Origin: Wolinella sp052173415
Lineage (GTDB): Bacteria; Campylobacterota; Campylobacteria; Campylobacterales; Helicobacteraceae
Assembly: GCA_052173415.1 (NCBI GenBank)
Contig: JBQMYQ010000006.1
Span: 1 to 62,694, forward strand
Direction of reading: 5' to 3'
Length of the DNA: 62,694 nt
The notes beneath the pieces are model-generated. The model saw nothing but the letters and a program-made list of their open reading frames with translations, ran no database searches and was not told where the DNA came from. The position numbers and the translations under genes were made by a program. This document shows, one piece after another, positions 7,528-15,868 of the stretch (position 1 is its first letter; each line of letters opens with the position of its first letter).

Positions 7528-8980
7528 TTAGAGATTAGTTCTATTTTGATCGCGTGCTTCGCCCATAGGGGGAATCGTAGGCAAAATAATCTCAAAAACC
7601 GCGCCTTCAAGGTTGTTATACGCCTTTAGAGATCCTCCCATTTTCTCATGCACGATCATGTGCGCGAGCGTAAGTCCGATTCCCATGCCTTTTTCGCCTT
7701 TGGTGGAATTAAAATGTTCGAAAATTTTGCACGGCAAAAGATGAGGCGCGATTCCCCCGCCATTATCAAGGAATCGTATGCACGCCTGATCCCCTTGCAT
7801 CGCGATTTCCACTTTGACTCTTGCTTTTTTAATATCTCGTTCGATAAATACATCACGTGCATTATTTAGAATGTTTAGCACCGCTTGTTTAAATTCTCCA
7901 TTATATCCATACGCTTTGATTGCTTCGTTATTTTCAATTTCAAAGTCGATTCCTCGCTTGATATATTCGCTACGAAGCAGGTTATATACAGAGATTGTGG
8001 CGTGGTAAAGTGAAAAATATCCTTTCTCTTTTGAGGGACTAAAGAAGTTTCTAAAGTCTTCCATAGTTTTTTATCATGAAATCAATCGTATGACGCCGCT
8101 CCTTTTGTTCTTTGTTGTAAAAAAACCAACCCACGCTGACAATCAAGAAAATGACGATAATCCCGACCATGCCCTAGAGGTTTTCTGTTGCGTGATGAGC
8201 TCATCTACACGCTCGTTATAGGAGATTCATCACAAGCTGGGCGAAGCTTTTTATATTCCTTGTCCGAGCCGATAGGCATGAAGGTCGTTAGGGCGTGCTT
8301 CCCCTGCGGGCTGATTCCCGCAATCGCGCTGGGAGTGAATTTTGCCAAATCGAGTCGCTTTTCGTATTTAAGCTGTGTGATCATATCAAGGGAATCTTCG
8401 ATATTTTCATTACTTGAGAGCCCCTTAGCCAAAAGCCAATACGCGTTAAAAGGCGTGGATAGGTGCTTCAGCAGCACATAGCGCATGAGACGTTCCAGAT
8501 GCGCGCTGTGCCGAAAAATGAAGAAAAACTCATTCTACGGGTGATTTTACGAGAGCTTTTGGAGCAGCGAATCAAATGAGACGCTAAACTCCGCCGTGGC
8601 GATGTTTTGATCGTCTTTGAATGGGGAATAGGGATTTTTATACCCGGCGCTAGTTGGGCCCAGAATAAAACCATGCCACGATCCCCTTTTTGGCAATGGT
8701 CTAAAATTGGAAGATCAATAACGCGCTCTCCCGCTCACTTGGGAAAATGCGCACGATAAAGGACGCGTCCCTCAAGCGCAAAGAGCGTAAAATATTCAAA
8801 TCCTTTGCCTTTGAAAGTCGCAAAAAGTGCTTGACGTTTGTGGAATTTCAGACGCTCATGCAGGGCGATATCTTTGTTGGTCGCGCTCAAAGTGGGATTT
8901 TATGACGAAGACATTGAGTGTGCTTAGGATCAGTCCGAGAATGGACAAATGCAAAAGCTAAGGCGCGGAAGCAAACCATA
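7528..8980 (-). pseudogene. Decayed dCache sensor histidine kinase, phospho-acceptor region lost
   Basis: Read from 8980 downward, the minus strand encodes pieces of one sensor kinase in shifting frames. They are an N-terminal membrane helix (LSILGLILSTLNVFVIKS), dCache pieces (FEYFTLFALEGRVLYRAHF, then an in-frame TGA, then AGERVIDLPILDHCQKG; GYKNPYSPFKDDQNI; then stops and another shift), a C-terminal Cache part (8205-8486), and a second membrane helix (GMVGIIVIFLIVSVGWFF). After FYNKEQKERR the sequence passes almost directly to MEDFRNFFSP and an intact HATPase domain (7528-8064) with NILNNARD, DNGGG and GMGIGL. The dimerisation domain carrying the phospho-accepting His is missing. The 178-residue ATPase frame is open but unlikely to make a working kinase. 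Confidence 0.8.
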
Positions 8981-9109
8981 ATTCGTGGCGATTCTCTCTT
9001 TAGCAGATGAGCACGAGTCTCGGCTTTTTAGTTTTGTGAAAGTCATAGTTAAAATCCTAGCAAAATTTCATGTGCTATACTCGCAAATTCTGATTCTTAA
9101 GGAGTTTTT

Positions 9110-9871
9110 ATGCGATTTTTTGCCCCATACGTGCTGTTTGGTCTCATTTTCACTCATTCTCTTTTGGCTGCAAATGCACAAAAAGAGCACAGAGGCGAGG
9201 GATTCTCGCTCACTAGAGAGTTCTCTTATACAAAAAAGCTTATCCCCAACCAATACCGCTCCACGCCTACGCTAAGGGCGAGCGAATATCTGCGCAATAA
9301 GCCTGAATTAAGCTCGCAAGAAAAGGGGCAAATCACGCATACAATCAACAAAATCCTTGAGCGCACCAAACAAGAATCTTTTTGCAAAGGCGGAAGCTAC
9401 TCTTTAGAGCCACTGTATGAGTTTCATGATGGGAGGCAAAAGCTCATCGGGCATGAGCTCAATTTGCAATTCTCTTGCACGCTAAAAAGCGAAGATATTT
9501 CGCGCTTCAACGCACTTATTAACGAAATGGATCATCTTGCCTCTGAGAGTGGATTCCTGCATTTTCTCATTCCCCCGCTCCATGCGCAGATCAGCGCAGG
9601 GGAAATCGATCGCGCTAAAGAGAACGCCTATGAGGAGCTCCTGATTCTTGCTAGCAAAAAAGCCACTCACTATTCCAAAGTGAGCGCGCGTACTTGCACC
9701 CTTGCGGAGGTTAATTTTGATGATTCCATCGATCATGAGCCCCGTGCTTTTGTGTTTTCCACAAAAGCGGCTGAAGCTAGGAATCTGCGCGATTCTATGG
9801 AGCTTACGCCTCCTTTGGCGCAAGAAGAGGATATTTCACTGAGCGCGCATGTGCGTTACCGGTGCAAATAG
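9110..9871 (+). CDS. Secreted protein, possibly SIMPL-domain
   Basis: This 253-residue protein has a clear N-terminal signal peptide (MRFFAPYVLFGLIFTHSLLA, cleaved near ANA). A strong AAGGAG site precedes the ATG. The mature part has a first block with a cysteine, a middle region, and a helix of the ENAYEELLILASKKA type followed by a strand. It ends in SLSAHVRYRC. That order recalls the SIMPL (DUF541) periplasmic/outer-membrane family, but the match is by eye and weak. It is transcribed alone, convergent with the LysE-type gene. Confidence 0.6.
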   Translation: MRFFAPYVLFGLIFTHSLLAANAQKEHRGEGFSLTREFSYTKKLIPNQYRSTPTLRASEYLRNKPELSSQEKGQITHTINKILERTKQESFCKGGSYSLEPLYEFHDGRQKLIGHELNLQFSCTLKSEDISRFNALINEMDHLASESGFLHFLIPPLHAQISAGEIDRAKENAYEELLILASKKATHYSKVSARTCTLAEVNFDDSIDHEPRAFVFSTKAAEARNLRDSMELTPPLAQEEDISLSAHVRYRCK

Positions 9872-9984
9872 TAGGTGCGAAAACCGCAGGGTGGGCGGAC
9901 GCAACAGTAAAACAGAGCAGATAGGCGAATTCGCAGGCGTGGAAGGGTCTTGCGCGATTCCCTCTGCTTTGGTCTACCTGTGCG

Positions 9985-9998
9985 GATTCCCAAGAATC
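9985..9998. repeat. Short inverted GATTC pair at a convergent gene end
   Basis: GATTC (9985-9989) and GAATC (9994-9998) are separated by four bases in the spacer between two convergent genes. The stem is only five pairs, so it is at best a weak terminator. It is another head-to-head arrangement of the dispersed motif. Confidence 0.35.
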
Positions 9999-10006
9999 GT
10001 GCGGAA

Positions 10007-10621
10007 TTAGAAAGGATTTGCGTAGCTTAGCCATATTCTTACCCAAAGCATGAGCGCAAACCATACCATGATCAGTGCGGAAAATAGGCTAAAGAAGTAG
10101 GTAACTCGCTCAGAAATAAGGTGTTTGCTTTTATGGATCAAAAGGGGCAGGGAGATTGTCCAAGTGAAAATCACTAGAGCGATTCCCAGCACAAGCCAGA
10201 TTCCCCGATATTGAGGTGAGGAGACTAGCGAAGCGACAGAGAGCCAAAATGCGATGGTGTAGGGATTTGAGAGCGTGAGTAAATAGCCCTTTATGAGGCT
10301 TTTAAAAAATGCGCAGGGTTCTGTCGCGCGTTCGCGTAGGCTTTTGTTGCGTCCTTTGTAAAAAAGATAGGCGAGGTAGAGAAGGAAGAGCGAGCCCAAA
10401 AATGCAATGAGATTCTCTACAAGTGGCGAGGCAAGGAACAGATGGAAGCCTAGTAGCACGATTCCTAGATAAGAGAGATCTGCGCTCATCGCGCCAAGTC
10501 CGATAGCAAATGCGTTGCGTGCGTTGCTTAGCGCGGTGTTCATGATGAGTGTGTTGATTGGACCTAGGGGAATCGAAGCTCCAAGCCCTAGGAGCATTCC
10601 TTGTAAGAGTGAATTAAGCAA
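10007..10621 (-). CDS. LysE/RhtB-family exporter
   Basis: This 204-residue, very hydrophobic protein has about six predicted membrane helices and the N-terminal signature GASIPLGPINTLI, typical of LysE/RhtB translocators that export amino acids or related solutes across the inner membrane. The stretch NPYTIAFWLSV in the middle fits the family's second conserved block. The substrate cannot be predicted. The gene is divergent from the small flagellar-like gene. Confidence 0.85.
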   Translation of the reverse strand: MLNSLLQGMLLGLGASIPLGPINTLIMNTALSNARNAFAIGLGAMSADLSYLGIVLLGFHLFLASPLVENLIAFLGSLFLLYLAYLFYKGRNKSLRERATEPCAFFKSLIKGYLLTLSNPYTIAFWLSVASLVSSPQYRGIWLVLGIALVIFTWTISLPLLIHKSKHLISERVTYFFSLFSALIMVWFALMLWVRIWLSYANPF

Positions 10622-10717
10622 TGGGACAACCCTTTGAGGTAAGATTCCGCGAGATTTTTAAGCTTGGAGGGGTATCATACTGCAATATCGTTTTGCACGT
10701 CATAAAAAGGAGCAAAA

Positions 10718-11002
10718 ATGCAGGTAGGTAGCTCTTCAATCCATGCGCACACTCAGTGGATTAGTAATTCGGCGCACAATGTTGCAAATGTCAATACGGA
10801 AGGTTTTCGTGCGCACAGCACACATCTTGAGGAGCGGGGCGAGGGCGGAGTGAATGCTCAAACGCGCCAAAATGAGGAGAGAACCGATCTAGTGCGGGAG
10901 ACAAGCGACCAAATGATCGCACAAAAGGGTGTTGAAGCGAACACACAAACAATCAAAACCTACGATGAGATGCTCGGGACAGTGCTGAACATTAAAGCCT
11001 AA
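10718..11002 (+). CDS. Miniature flagellar rod/hook-like protein
   Basis: This 94-residue protein joins an N-terminal flagellar rod motif (Q-WISNSAHNVANVNTEGF, residues about 12-30) directly to a C-terminal rod motif (MIAQKGVEANTQTIKTYDEMLGTVL, residues about 65-90), with almost no central domain. FlgB, FlgC, FlgF and FlgG carry both motifs around a large central part, so this is either a reduced FlgC/FlgG relative or a specialised axial component. AAAGGAG precedes the ATG by six bases. The gene is alone. It is complete by length and not a truncated edge of a larger frame. Confidence 0.65.
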   Translation: MQVGSSSIHAHTQWISNSAHNVANVNTEGFRAHSTHLEERGEGGVNAQTRQNEERTDLVRETSDQMIAQKGVEANTQTIKTYDEMLGTVLNIKA

Positions 11003-11003
11003 G

Positions 11004-11018
11004 GAATCCACAGGATTC
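11004..11018 (+). terminator. Hairpin of inverted GGAATC motif after the rod-like gene
   Basis: GAATCC (11004-11009) and GGATTC (11013-11018) form a six-pair stem with a three-base loop, starting two bases after the stop codon; outer TAA/TTA pairs can extend it across a bulge. A second weak hairpin (CTCAA/TTGAG) follows. The position right behind a stop suggests a terminator built from two copies of the dispersed motif. Confidence 0.4.
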
Positions 11019-11079
11019 TTACAAGTCTCAAGCTTTTTGAGCTAGGGGTAATCGCGCTTTAGGCAGTTTTTGATTCTCT

Positions 11080-11610
11080 CTAGGATTCCTTGGAATTAGA
11101 ATGCAGAACCTCTGTGTAGTGAGCGAGGATCTCTTTTGTAATTTCACTATCCTTACGGGTTGCATCGACCACGTAGTCTGCGGAATTTTGGTAGGAATCG
11201 TATCGTTTTTCATAGAGGGCTTGGGCTTGCTTAAGGTCGCCAAAAAGGGGGCGTTTGGCGCGCTCTGCTCCTTGAATCCTAGCGAGGATTTTCTCAAAAG
11301 GGAGGTCTAGGAAAAAGACAACCCCAAGCCTCTTAACATCATAAATTAGTGGAGTGCCCCCACCCGTGGAGATGACCGAGTGTCGCAAGGAGCGTTCAAG
11401 TTTGGCACAGAGCTTTGATTCCCACTCTCTGAAGCCACTCTCTTTAAGGGTTGCGAAAATTTCTGCTACGCTCATATTCTCCTTAAGCTCCAAAAGCGTG
11501 TCGGTATCAATGAGTAAAAGCCCCGATTCCCGTGAAATGAGCCTAGAGATGTGGCTTTTGCCGCTTCCCATGAAGCCCGTAAGGACGATGTTTTGCCTAG
11601 CGCAATTCAA
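11080..11610 (-). CDS. aroK: Shikimate kinase
   Basis: The protein contains the P-loop GFMGSGKS at its start, the acidic DTDTL motif, a GGGTPL shikimate-binding block and an RPLFG lid, and has the usual length for AroK when started at the TTG at 11610. AroK phosphorylates shikimate in aromatic amino-acid synthesis. An in-frame ATG at 11658 would add 16 residues before the normal start, coded inside the upstream gene in another frame; I prefer the TTG, which has GAGGG upstream. The stop of the preceding gene (11597) overlaps the start. Confidence 0.88.
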   Translation of the reverse strand: MNCARQNIVLTGFMGSGKSHISRLISRESGLLLIDTDTLLELKENMSVAEIFATLKESGFREWESKLCAKLERSLRHSVISTGGGTPLIYDVKRLGVVFFLDLPFEKILARIQGAERAKRPLFGDLKQAQALYEKRYDSYQNSADYVVDATRKDSEITKEILAHYTEVLHSNSKES

Positions 11611-12229
11611 CAGAGAAGCCCTCTTTCTCGGGCTTAATCGTGTAGCGATATTTGCCATCTAGCTCAAGTGTAACACGGTAAAAATCCTCATGCGTGCTAA
11701 TGCTAACCCCCTTAATATAGGGCAATCCCGTCTCAAAGCTCTTTTGCAGTGATTTCTTGCCGACTTTTTGAAAATCAATGAGGATTTTGGGTGTTGGAGC
11801 GAGAGCCATATCACGGCGGATTAAGTAGGGGGTGCGAATGAGAAGATTCTTGCCCGTGATTTCAAAGATAATTTCCTCAAAAGGCTCAAAGCGAAAAACG
11901 CCCGGTGTGGGGTGGGGTCTCAGGATACTCACATTGGAATCAAGTGGCTGAATCTCCTGTGAGAGCAACAAGGGAAAATGCCAATCAATATCGCCCTCAA
12001 GCTCCTTCTCATGCTGACCAATCGAGCCATCAACGTTTTGATAAGTAATTATGATTTTTTTAATAAAGCGCGCAGAGCTGGGCAAGGTAATGCTGTGCGA
12101 TTTGAAGTAGTTTGGCTGATAGGGAATCGAGACTTCGCCGCTCTCTTGTGGTGCGATGATCGGCTCAAAGGGATCTCTAGCGCATAAGAGTGCGGGAAAG
12201 AGAAAAAGAAAAAGTGATAAATGTTTCAT
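11597..12229 (-). CDS. AMIN-domain periplasmic protein
   Basis: This 210-residue protein has a signal peptide (MKHLSLFLFLFPALLCA) followed by a proline-rich segment and a C-terminal beta-rich region with PKILIDFQKV, SFETGLPYIKGVSISTHEDFYRVTLEL. That region resembles the AMIN domain, which targets proteins to septal peptidoglycan. It occupies the place of HP0156 between the FtsB-like gene and aroK in H. pylori. Its role in envelope or division is inferred from the domain and neighbours. Confidence 0.65.
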   Translation of the reverse strand: MKHLSLFLFLFPALLCARDPFEPIIAPQESGEVSIPYQPNYFKSHSITLPSSARFIKKIIITYQNVDGSIGQHEKELEGDIDWHFPLLLSQEIQPLDSNVSILRPHPTPGVFRFEPFEEIIFEITGKNLLIRTPYLIRRDMALAPTPKILIDFQKVGKKSLQKSFETGLPYIKGVSISTHEDFYRVTLELDGKYRYTIKPEKEGFSVELR

Positions 12230-12231
12230 AA

Positions 12232-12486
12232 TTAGGGCTCCAAACCTTTAAGTTCAAAATACTCTTTTTGCAGGTGCGCATTCTCTTTTTGGAGCTGCTC
12301 GACACGCTGCTTCAGGCTATATTCATGATTCCTTAAATGGAGTAAAACCTCAAGCGAATTTGCGCCAAAGAGGAGATTCCCGATATAGATTCCTAAGAGT
12401 GCTACCCCGAGTAAAATCCCTCCCCATGGGATTATCCATGGTATTTGCTCCTCTCTTGGGGCATTTAGCAATTCATTAGAGATCAT
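12232..12486 (-). CDS. FtsB/DivIC-like small membrane protein
   Basis: This 84-residue protein has a short cytoplasmic N-terminus, one membrane helix (about residues 17-40, IIPWGGILLGVALLGIYIG) and a periplasmic coiled coil (LKQRVEQLQKENAHLQKEY). That is the layout of FtsB/DivIC septum-formation proteins. It overlaps the eno stop by one base and is followed at two bases by the AMIN gene. The sequence is too short for firm orthology. Confidence 0.65.
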   Translation of the reverse strand: MISNELLNAPREEQIPWIIPWGGILLGVALLGIYIGNLLFGANSLEVLLHLRNHEYSLKQRVEQLQKENAHLQKEYFELKGLEP

Positions 12487-13766
12487 TACAAATGCCTAAA
12501 AAGTGCGCGCCCAAGGTATTCACTACGGTGTAGCTCATCTTCTATTGCGAGCAGGCGATTGTATTTCGCGATACGCTCACTCCTAGCAGTCGAGCCCGTT
12601 TTGATCTCCCCCGTGTTGAGCGCGAGGGCAAAATCGGCGATGAAGCTATCCTCGCTCTCTCCGCTACGATGGCTCATAATACATCGATAGTGATTCCTCT
12701 GTGCGAGGCGCACCGTTTCCATTGTCTGACTAACAGTGCCGATTTGATTAGGCTTGATGAGGATCGCATTGGCGATTCCCTGCGCGATTCCCTGTGCGAG
12801 GATTTTTGCGTTGGTTACAAATAGGTCATCGCCCACGAGCTGAATCTTTCCGCCAAGCCGCTCGGTAAGGTATTTCCAGCCCTCCCAGTCATCTTCGCCT
12901 AGACCATCTTCGATGGATACGATAGGGTATTTTGCGATGAGATTCTCATAATAGCCCACGAGCTCCTGCGCGCTCAGTGTGCGTCCCTCGCCCTCAAGAT
13001 GATAGAGTCCTTTCTCATCGACAAGCTCGCTACTCGCGACATCAAGCGCAAGCGCGATCTCCTCGCCCGGGCGATACCCCGCGCGCTCAATAGCCTGTAT
13101 GATGATCTGCAAAGGCTCTTCGTTGCTCTTTAAATTCGGTGCAAAGCCCCCCTCATCACCGATACTTGTGATATGGCGGGAATCTTTGAGGATTTTTTTC
13201 AAATTGTGATAGACCTCGGCACTCGCACGGAGCGATTCTTTGAAGTTGTCAAACCCGATGGGCATAATCATATACTCCTGAAAATCCACCGTATTATCCG
13301 CGTGGCTCCCGCCATTAATAATATTAAGCATGGGCACAGGGAGCGTGAGGGCATTCGCACCGCCCAAATAGCGATACAGCGGGATATTTAGGCTCACAGT
13401 CGCGCTCCTAGCCACTGCCATGGATACACCTAGAGCAGCGTTTGCCCCGAGATTTTCGAAGTTTTCGCTCCCATCTACTTCTTGAATGAGGGAATCGATC
13501 TCACCTTGATCAAAAGGGCTTAGACCGATGAGTGCTTCAGAGAGCTCGGAATTCACATTCTCACACGCTTTTAGCACGCCCTTACCCAGGAATCGAGTAG
13601 CGTCATTATCTCTTAGCTCTAATGCCTCTCTTTTACCTGTGCTTGCACCACTTGGGACGATCGCACTCGCACTACTTCCATCACTTAGCACCACAGTGGC
13701 TTTTAGCGTCGGATTCCCGCGACTGTCCATAACCTCTTGAGCGATAATATTGTCAATATAGATCAT
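12486..13766 (-). CDS. eno: Enolase
   Basis: This full-length protein of 426 residues begins with the typical IAQEVMDSRGNPT block and has the ASTGKREALELRD loop, metal ligands in LALDVASSE and SIEDGLGEDDW, and the C-terminal SHRSGESED and ALNTGEIKTGS signatures. Enolase interconverts 2-phosphoglycerate and phosphoenolpyruvate. The gene follows recA by nine bases, the order also seen in H. pylori, so both probably share a transcript. Confidence 0.97.
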   Translation of the reverse strand: MIYIDNIIAQEVMDSRGNPTLKATVVLSDGSSASAIVPSGASTGKREALELRDNDATRFLGKGVLKACENVNSELSEALIGLSPFDQGEIDSLIQEVDGSENFENLGANAALGVSMAVARSATVSLNIPLYRYLGGANALTLPVPMLNIINGGSHADNTVDFQEYMIMPIGFDNFKESLRASAEVYHNLKKILKDSRHITSIGDEGGFAPNLKSNEEPLQIIIQAIERAGYRPGEEIALALDVASSELVDEKGLYHLEGEGRTLSAQELVGYYENLIAKYPIVSIEDGLGEDDWEGWKYLTERLGGKIQLVGDDLFVTNAKILAQGIAQGIANAILIKPNQIGTVSQTMETVRLAQRNHYRCIMSHRSGESEDSFIADFALALNTGEIKTGSTARSERIAKYNRLLAIEDELHRSEYLGRALFRHL

Positions 13767-13775
13767 TGCCTGCCT

Positions 13776-14825
13776 TTAATCTAAATTTTCTGCACCCTCA
13801 TCACTCCCATCAAAGGTTGTGATCTCTTCCCTAGAGCCGATAGCACCGATGATTTTAGCTTGAATTTCATTGGCTATCTCTTTATTTTCTTTTAAAAATG
13901 CCTTAGCATTCTCTTTGCCCTGACCGAGTTTTTTATCGTTGTAGCTTAACCATGCGCCGCTTTTATCGACAATGTCAAGCTTCACCCCATAATCAATAAT
14001 CTCGCCTTCTCTACTGATCCCCTCGCCAAACATAATGTCAAATTCCGCTTCTCTAAAGGGCGGCGCGACTTTGTTTTTGACGACCTTGGCTCGGACACGA
14101 TTCCCGATGGGGTGGTCGTTTTGTTTGAGTGTGGCGATACGTCGCACATCAATGCGCACGCTGGAGTAAAACTTAAGCGCATTCCCTCCCGTCGTCGTCT
14201 CAGGGCTTCCATAGCCCGTCATGCCGATTTTCATACGGATTTGATTGATGAAAATCACTGTGGTATTCATCTTATGTAGCACGCCAGTAACCTTGCGCAG
14301 AGCCTGACTCATGAGGCGCGCTTGAAGCCCCACGTGCTGATCGCCCATATCCCCGTCAATCTCGCTTTTAGGCGTGAGTGCCGCGACGGAATCGACCACC
14401 ACGAGATTGATCGCCCCGCTTCGCGTGAGCGTCTCTAGAATCTCTAGCGCCTGCTCGCCGTAATCAGGTTGTGAAACGAGTAGATTCTCCACATCGACAC
14501 CTAAATGCCGTGCATAGAGCACATCAAGTGCGTGCTCCGCGTCAATAAAAGCGCAGATTCCCCCACTTTTCTGACACTCTGCAATCATCTGTAACGCAAG
14601 TGTCGTCTTGCCCGAGCTTTCAGGTCCATAGATCTCAATCACTCTTCCTTTTGGAATTCCCCCGATTCCAAGAGCCATATCAAGCCCCAAAGAGCCCGTG
14701 CTAATGGAATCGATCTTCTCCTCAGGCTTCTCGCCTAAGCGCACCAGCGTCCCTTTGCCAAAAGCTTTATCAAGCTGCTTAATCGCTAAATCAATGGCTT
14801 TACGTTTGTTGTCATCAGCCGCCAT
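13776..14825 (-). CDS. recA: Recombinase RecA
   Basis: RecA carries out strand exchange in homologous recombination and triggers the damage response; it would also be needed to integrate DNA taken up by transformation. The protein has the Walker A GPESSGKTTL, the QPDYGEQALEI block, the Walker B NLVVVDSVAAL and the loop region GNALKFYSSVR. I place the start at ATG 14825 (MAADDNKRKA), which has AAAGGG upstream and matches the usual N-terminus; a TTG ten codons earlier (14855) is also in frame. Confidence 0.97.
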   Translation of the reverse strand: MAADDNKRKAIDLAIKQLDKAFGKGTLVRLGEKPEEKIDSISTGSLGLDMALGIGGIPKGRVIEIYGPESSGKTTLALQMIAECQKSGGICAFIDAEHALDVLYARHLGVDVENLLVSQPDYGEQALEILETLTRSGAINLVVVDSVAALTPKSEIDGDMGDQHVGLQARLMSQALRKVTGVLHKMNTTVIFINQIRMKIGMTGYGSPETTTGGNALKFYSSVRIDVRRIATLKQNDHPIGNRVRAKVVKNKVAPPFREAEFDIMFGEGISREGEIIDYGVKLDIVDKSGAWLSYNDKKLGQGKENAKAFLKENKEIANEIQAKIIGAIGSREEITTFDGSDEGAENLD

Positions 14826-14950
14826 AAACACCCTTTTGTTGTTGAGGTCGCTCAAGTTTGAGCTCTGTATTGGGATTTTAACGAACTTTGCTAAAATTTG
14901 GAAAATCCCCGCATTTTGTGGAGCTACAAAGCAGGAATCAAGGAGTGAAA

Positions 14951-15814
14951 ATGAGGAAAATTACAGTCGCGCATTCGCCTGATGCAGATGATATTTTTAT
15001 GTATTATGCGCTGAAATTTGGCTGGGTGAGCGATAAGGGATTTTGTTTTAACAATGAGGCATTGGATATTCAGACGCTCAATGAGCGCGCCTGCGAGGGA
15101 ATCTATGATGTGAGCGCGATCTCTTTTGCGCTCTATCCGCGTATTTGCGATTCCTATGCGCTGCTTCGCACGGGCGTGAGTTTTGGCGAAGGGTATGGAC
15201 CAAAGCTTATTAAAAAGCGCGGCAAGCACTTGAAGCGTAACTTCAAAGTCGCGCTTAGTGGGCGATACACGAGCAATGCTCTGCTCTTTTCGCTCGCATA
15301 TCCGGATGCGCGAATCGTCTATAAAAATTTCCTTGAGATTGAATCGGCGGTTTTGAATGATGAAGTCGATGCGGGGGTTTTGATCCATGAGTCGATTCTG
15401 CATTTTGATGATTCTTTGGAGGTGGAGCGCGAGGTGTGGGATATTTGGCTTGAGCTTGCAAAAGAATCGCTCCCTTTGCCCCTTGGGGGCATGGGGATTA
15501 GACGCTCGATTCCCCTGTATGCCGCTATTGAGATTGAGTCGCTACTCACGCGTGCGGTGGAGCTGGCGAGACAGCACCCCGCCATGCTTAGCAAAATGCT
15601 TCATGAGCGCGCACTTTTGCGAGTTTGTGGCGAGGAGCTGGAGCGTTATCTGAGTCTTTATGCAAATGATCACTCAATCAGCATGAGCGATGAGCAGTTG
15701 CGTGCGCTTGATGTGCTGTTTGCCCTTGGGTATGAGCGGGGAATCTATAGTGAGAGAATTGAGGCGAGTGAGTGTCTGATTCCTAGGGAATATGCGGAGC
15801 TTCGTAAGAGCTAG
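14951..15814 (+). CDS. mqnD: 1,4-dihydroxy-6-naphthoate synthase (futalosine pathway)
   Basis: The protein starts RKITVAHSPDADDIFMYYALKFGW, the substrate-binding signature of MqnD, and folds like a periplasmic binding protein though it has no signal peptide. MqnD converts cyclic dehypoxanthinylfutalosine to 1,4-dihydroxy-6-naphthoate in menaquinone synthesis. Start at ATG 14951 is set by AAGGAG five bases upstream; the frame is open back to 14888, but those residues do not match the family. It is divergent from recA, as is HP0152 in H. pylori. Confidence 0.87.
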   Translation: MRKITVAHSPDADDIFMYYALKFGWVSDKGFCFNNEALDIQTLNERACEGIYDVSAISFALYPRICDSYALLRTGVSFGEGYGPKLIKKRGKHLKRNFKVALSGRYTSNALLFSLAYPDARIVYKNFLEIESAVLNDEVDAGVLIHESILHFDDSLEVEREVWDIWLELAKESLPLPLGGMGIRRSIPLYAAIEIESLLTRAVELARQHPAMLSKMLHERALLRVCGEELERYLSLYANDHSISMSDEQLRALDVLFALGYERGIYSERIEASECLIPREYAELRKS

Positions 15815-15820
15815 CGAGGG

Positions 15821-15850
15821 TTTAGATTCCTAGAGGACTAGGAATCTAAA
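15821..15850. terminator. Bidirectional hairpin built from an inverted GGAATC pair
   Basis: TTTAGATTCCTAG (15821-15833) and CTAGGAATCTAAA (15838-15850) form a perfect 13-pair stem around a four-base loop. It lies between the convergent ends of mqnD and the cytochrome c peroxidase gene, with A- and T-rich outer arms serving both directions. Each arm holds one copy of the dispersed GGAATC motif. Confidence 0.75.
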
Positions 15851-15868
15851 CGTGCTCTCATCGATTGA

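Noticed and set aside
10664..10686. Sigma-54 promoter (GG-N10-GC) before the small flagellar-like gene
   Set aside because: GG (10670-10671) and GC (10682-10683) have the right spacing, but the rest departs from the TTGGAAC-N5-TTGC pattern of Helicobacter; the gene context alone is not enough.
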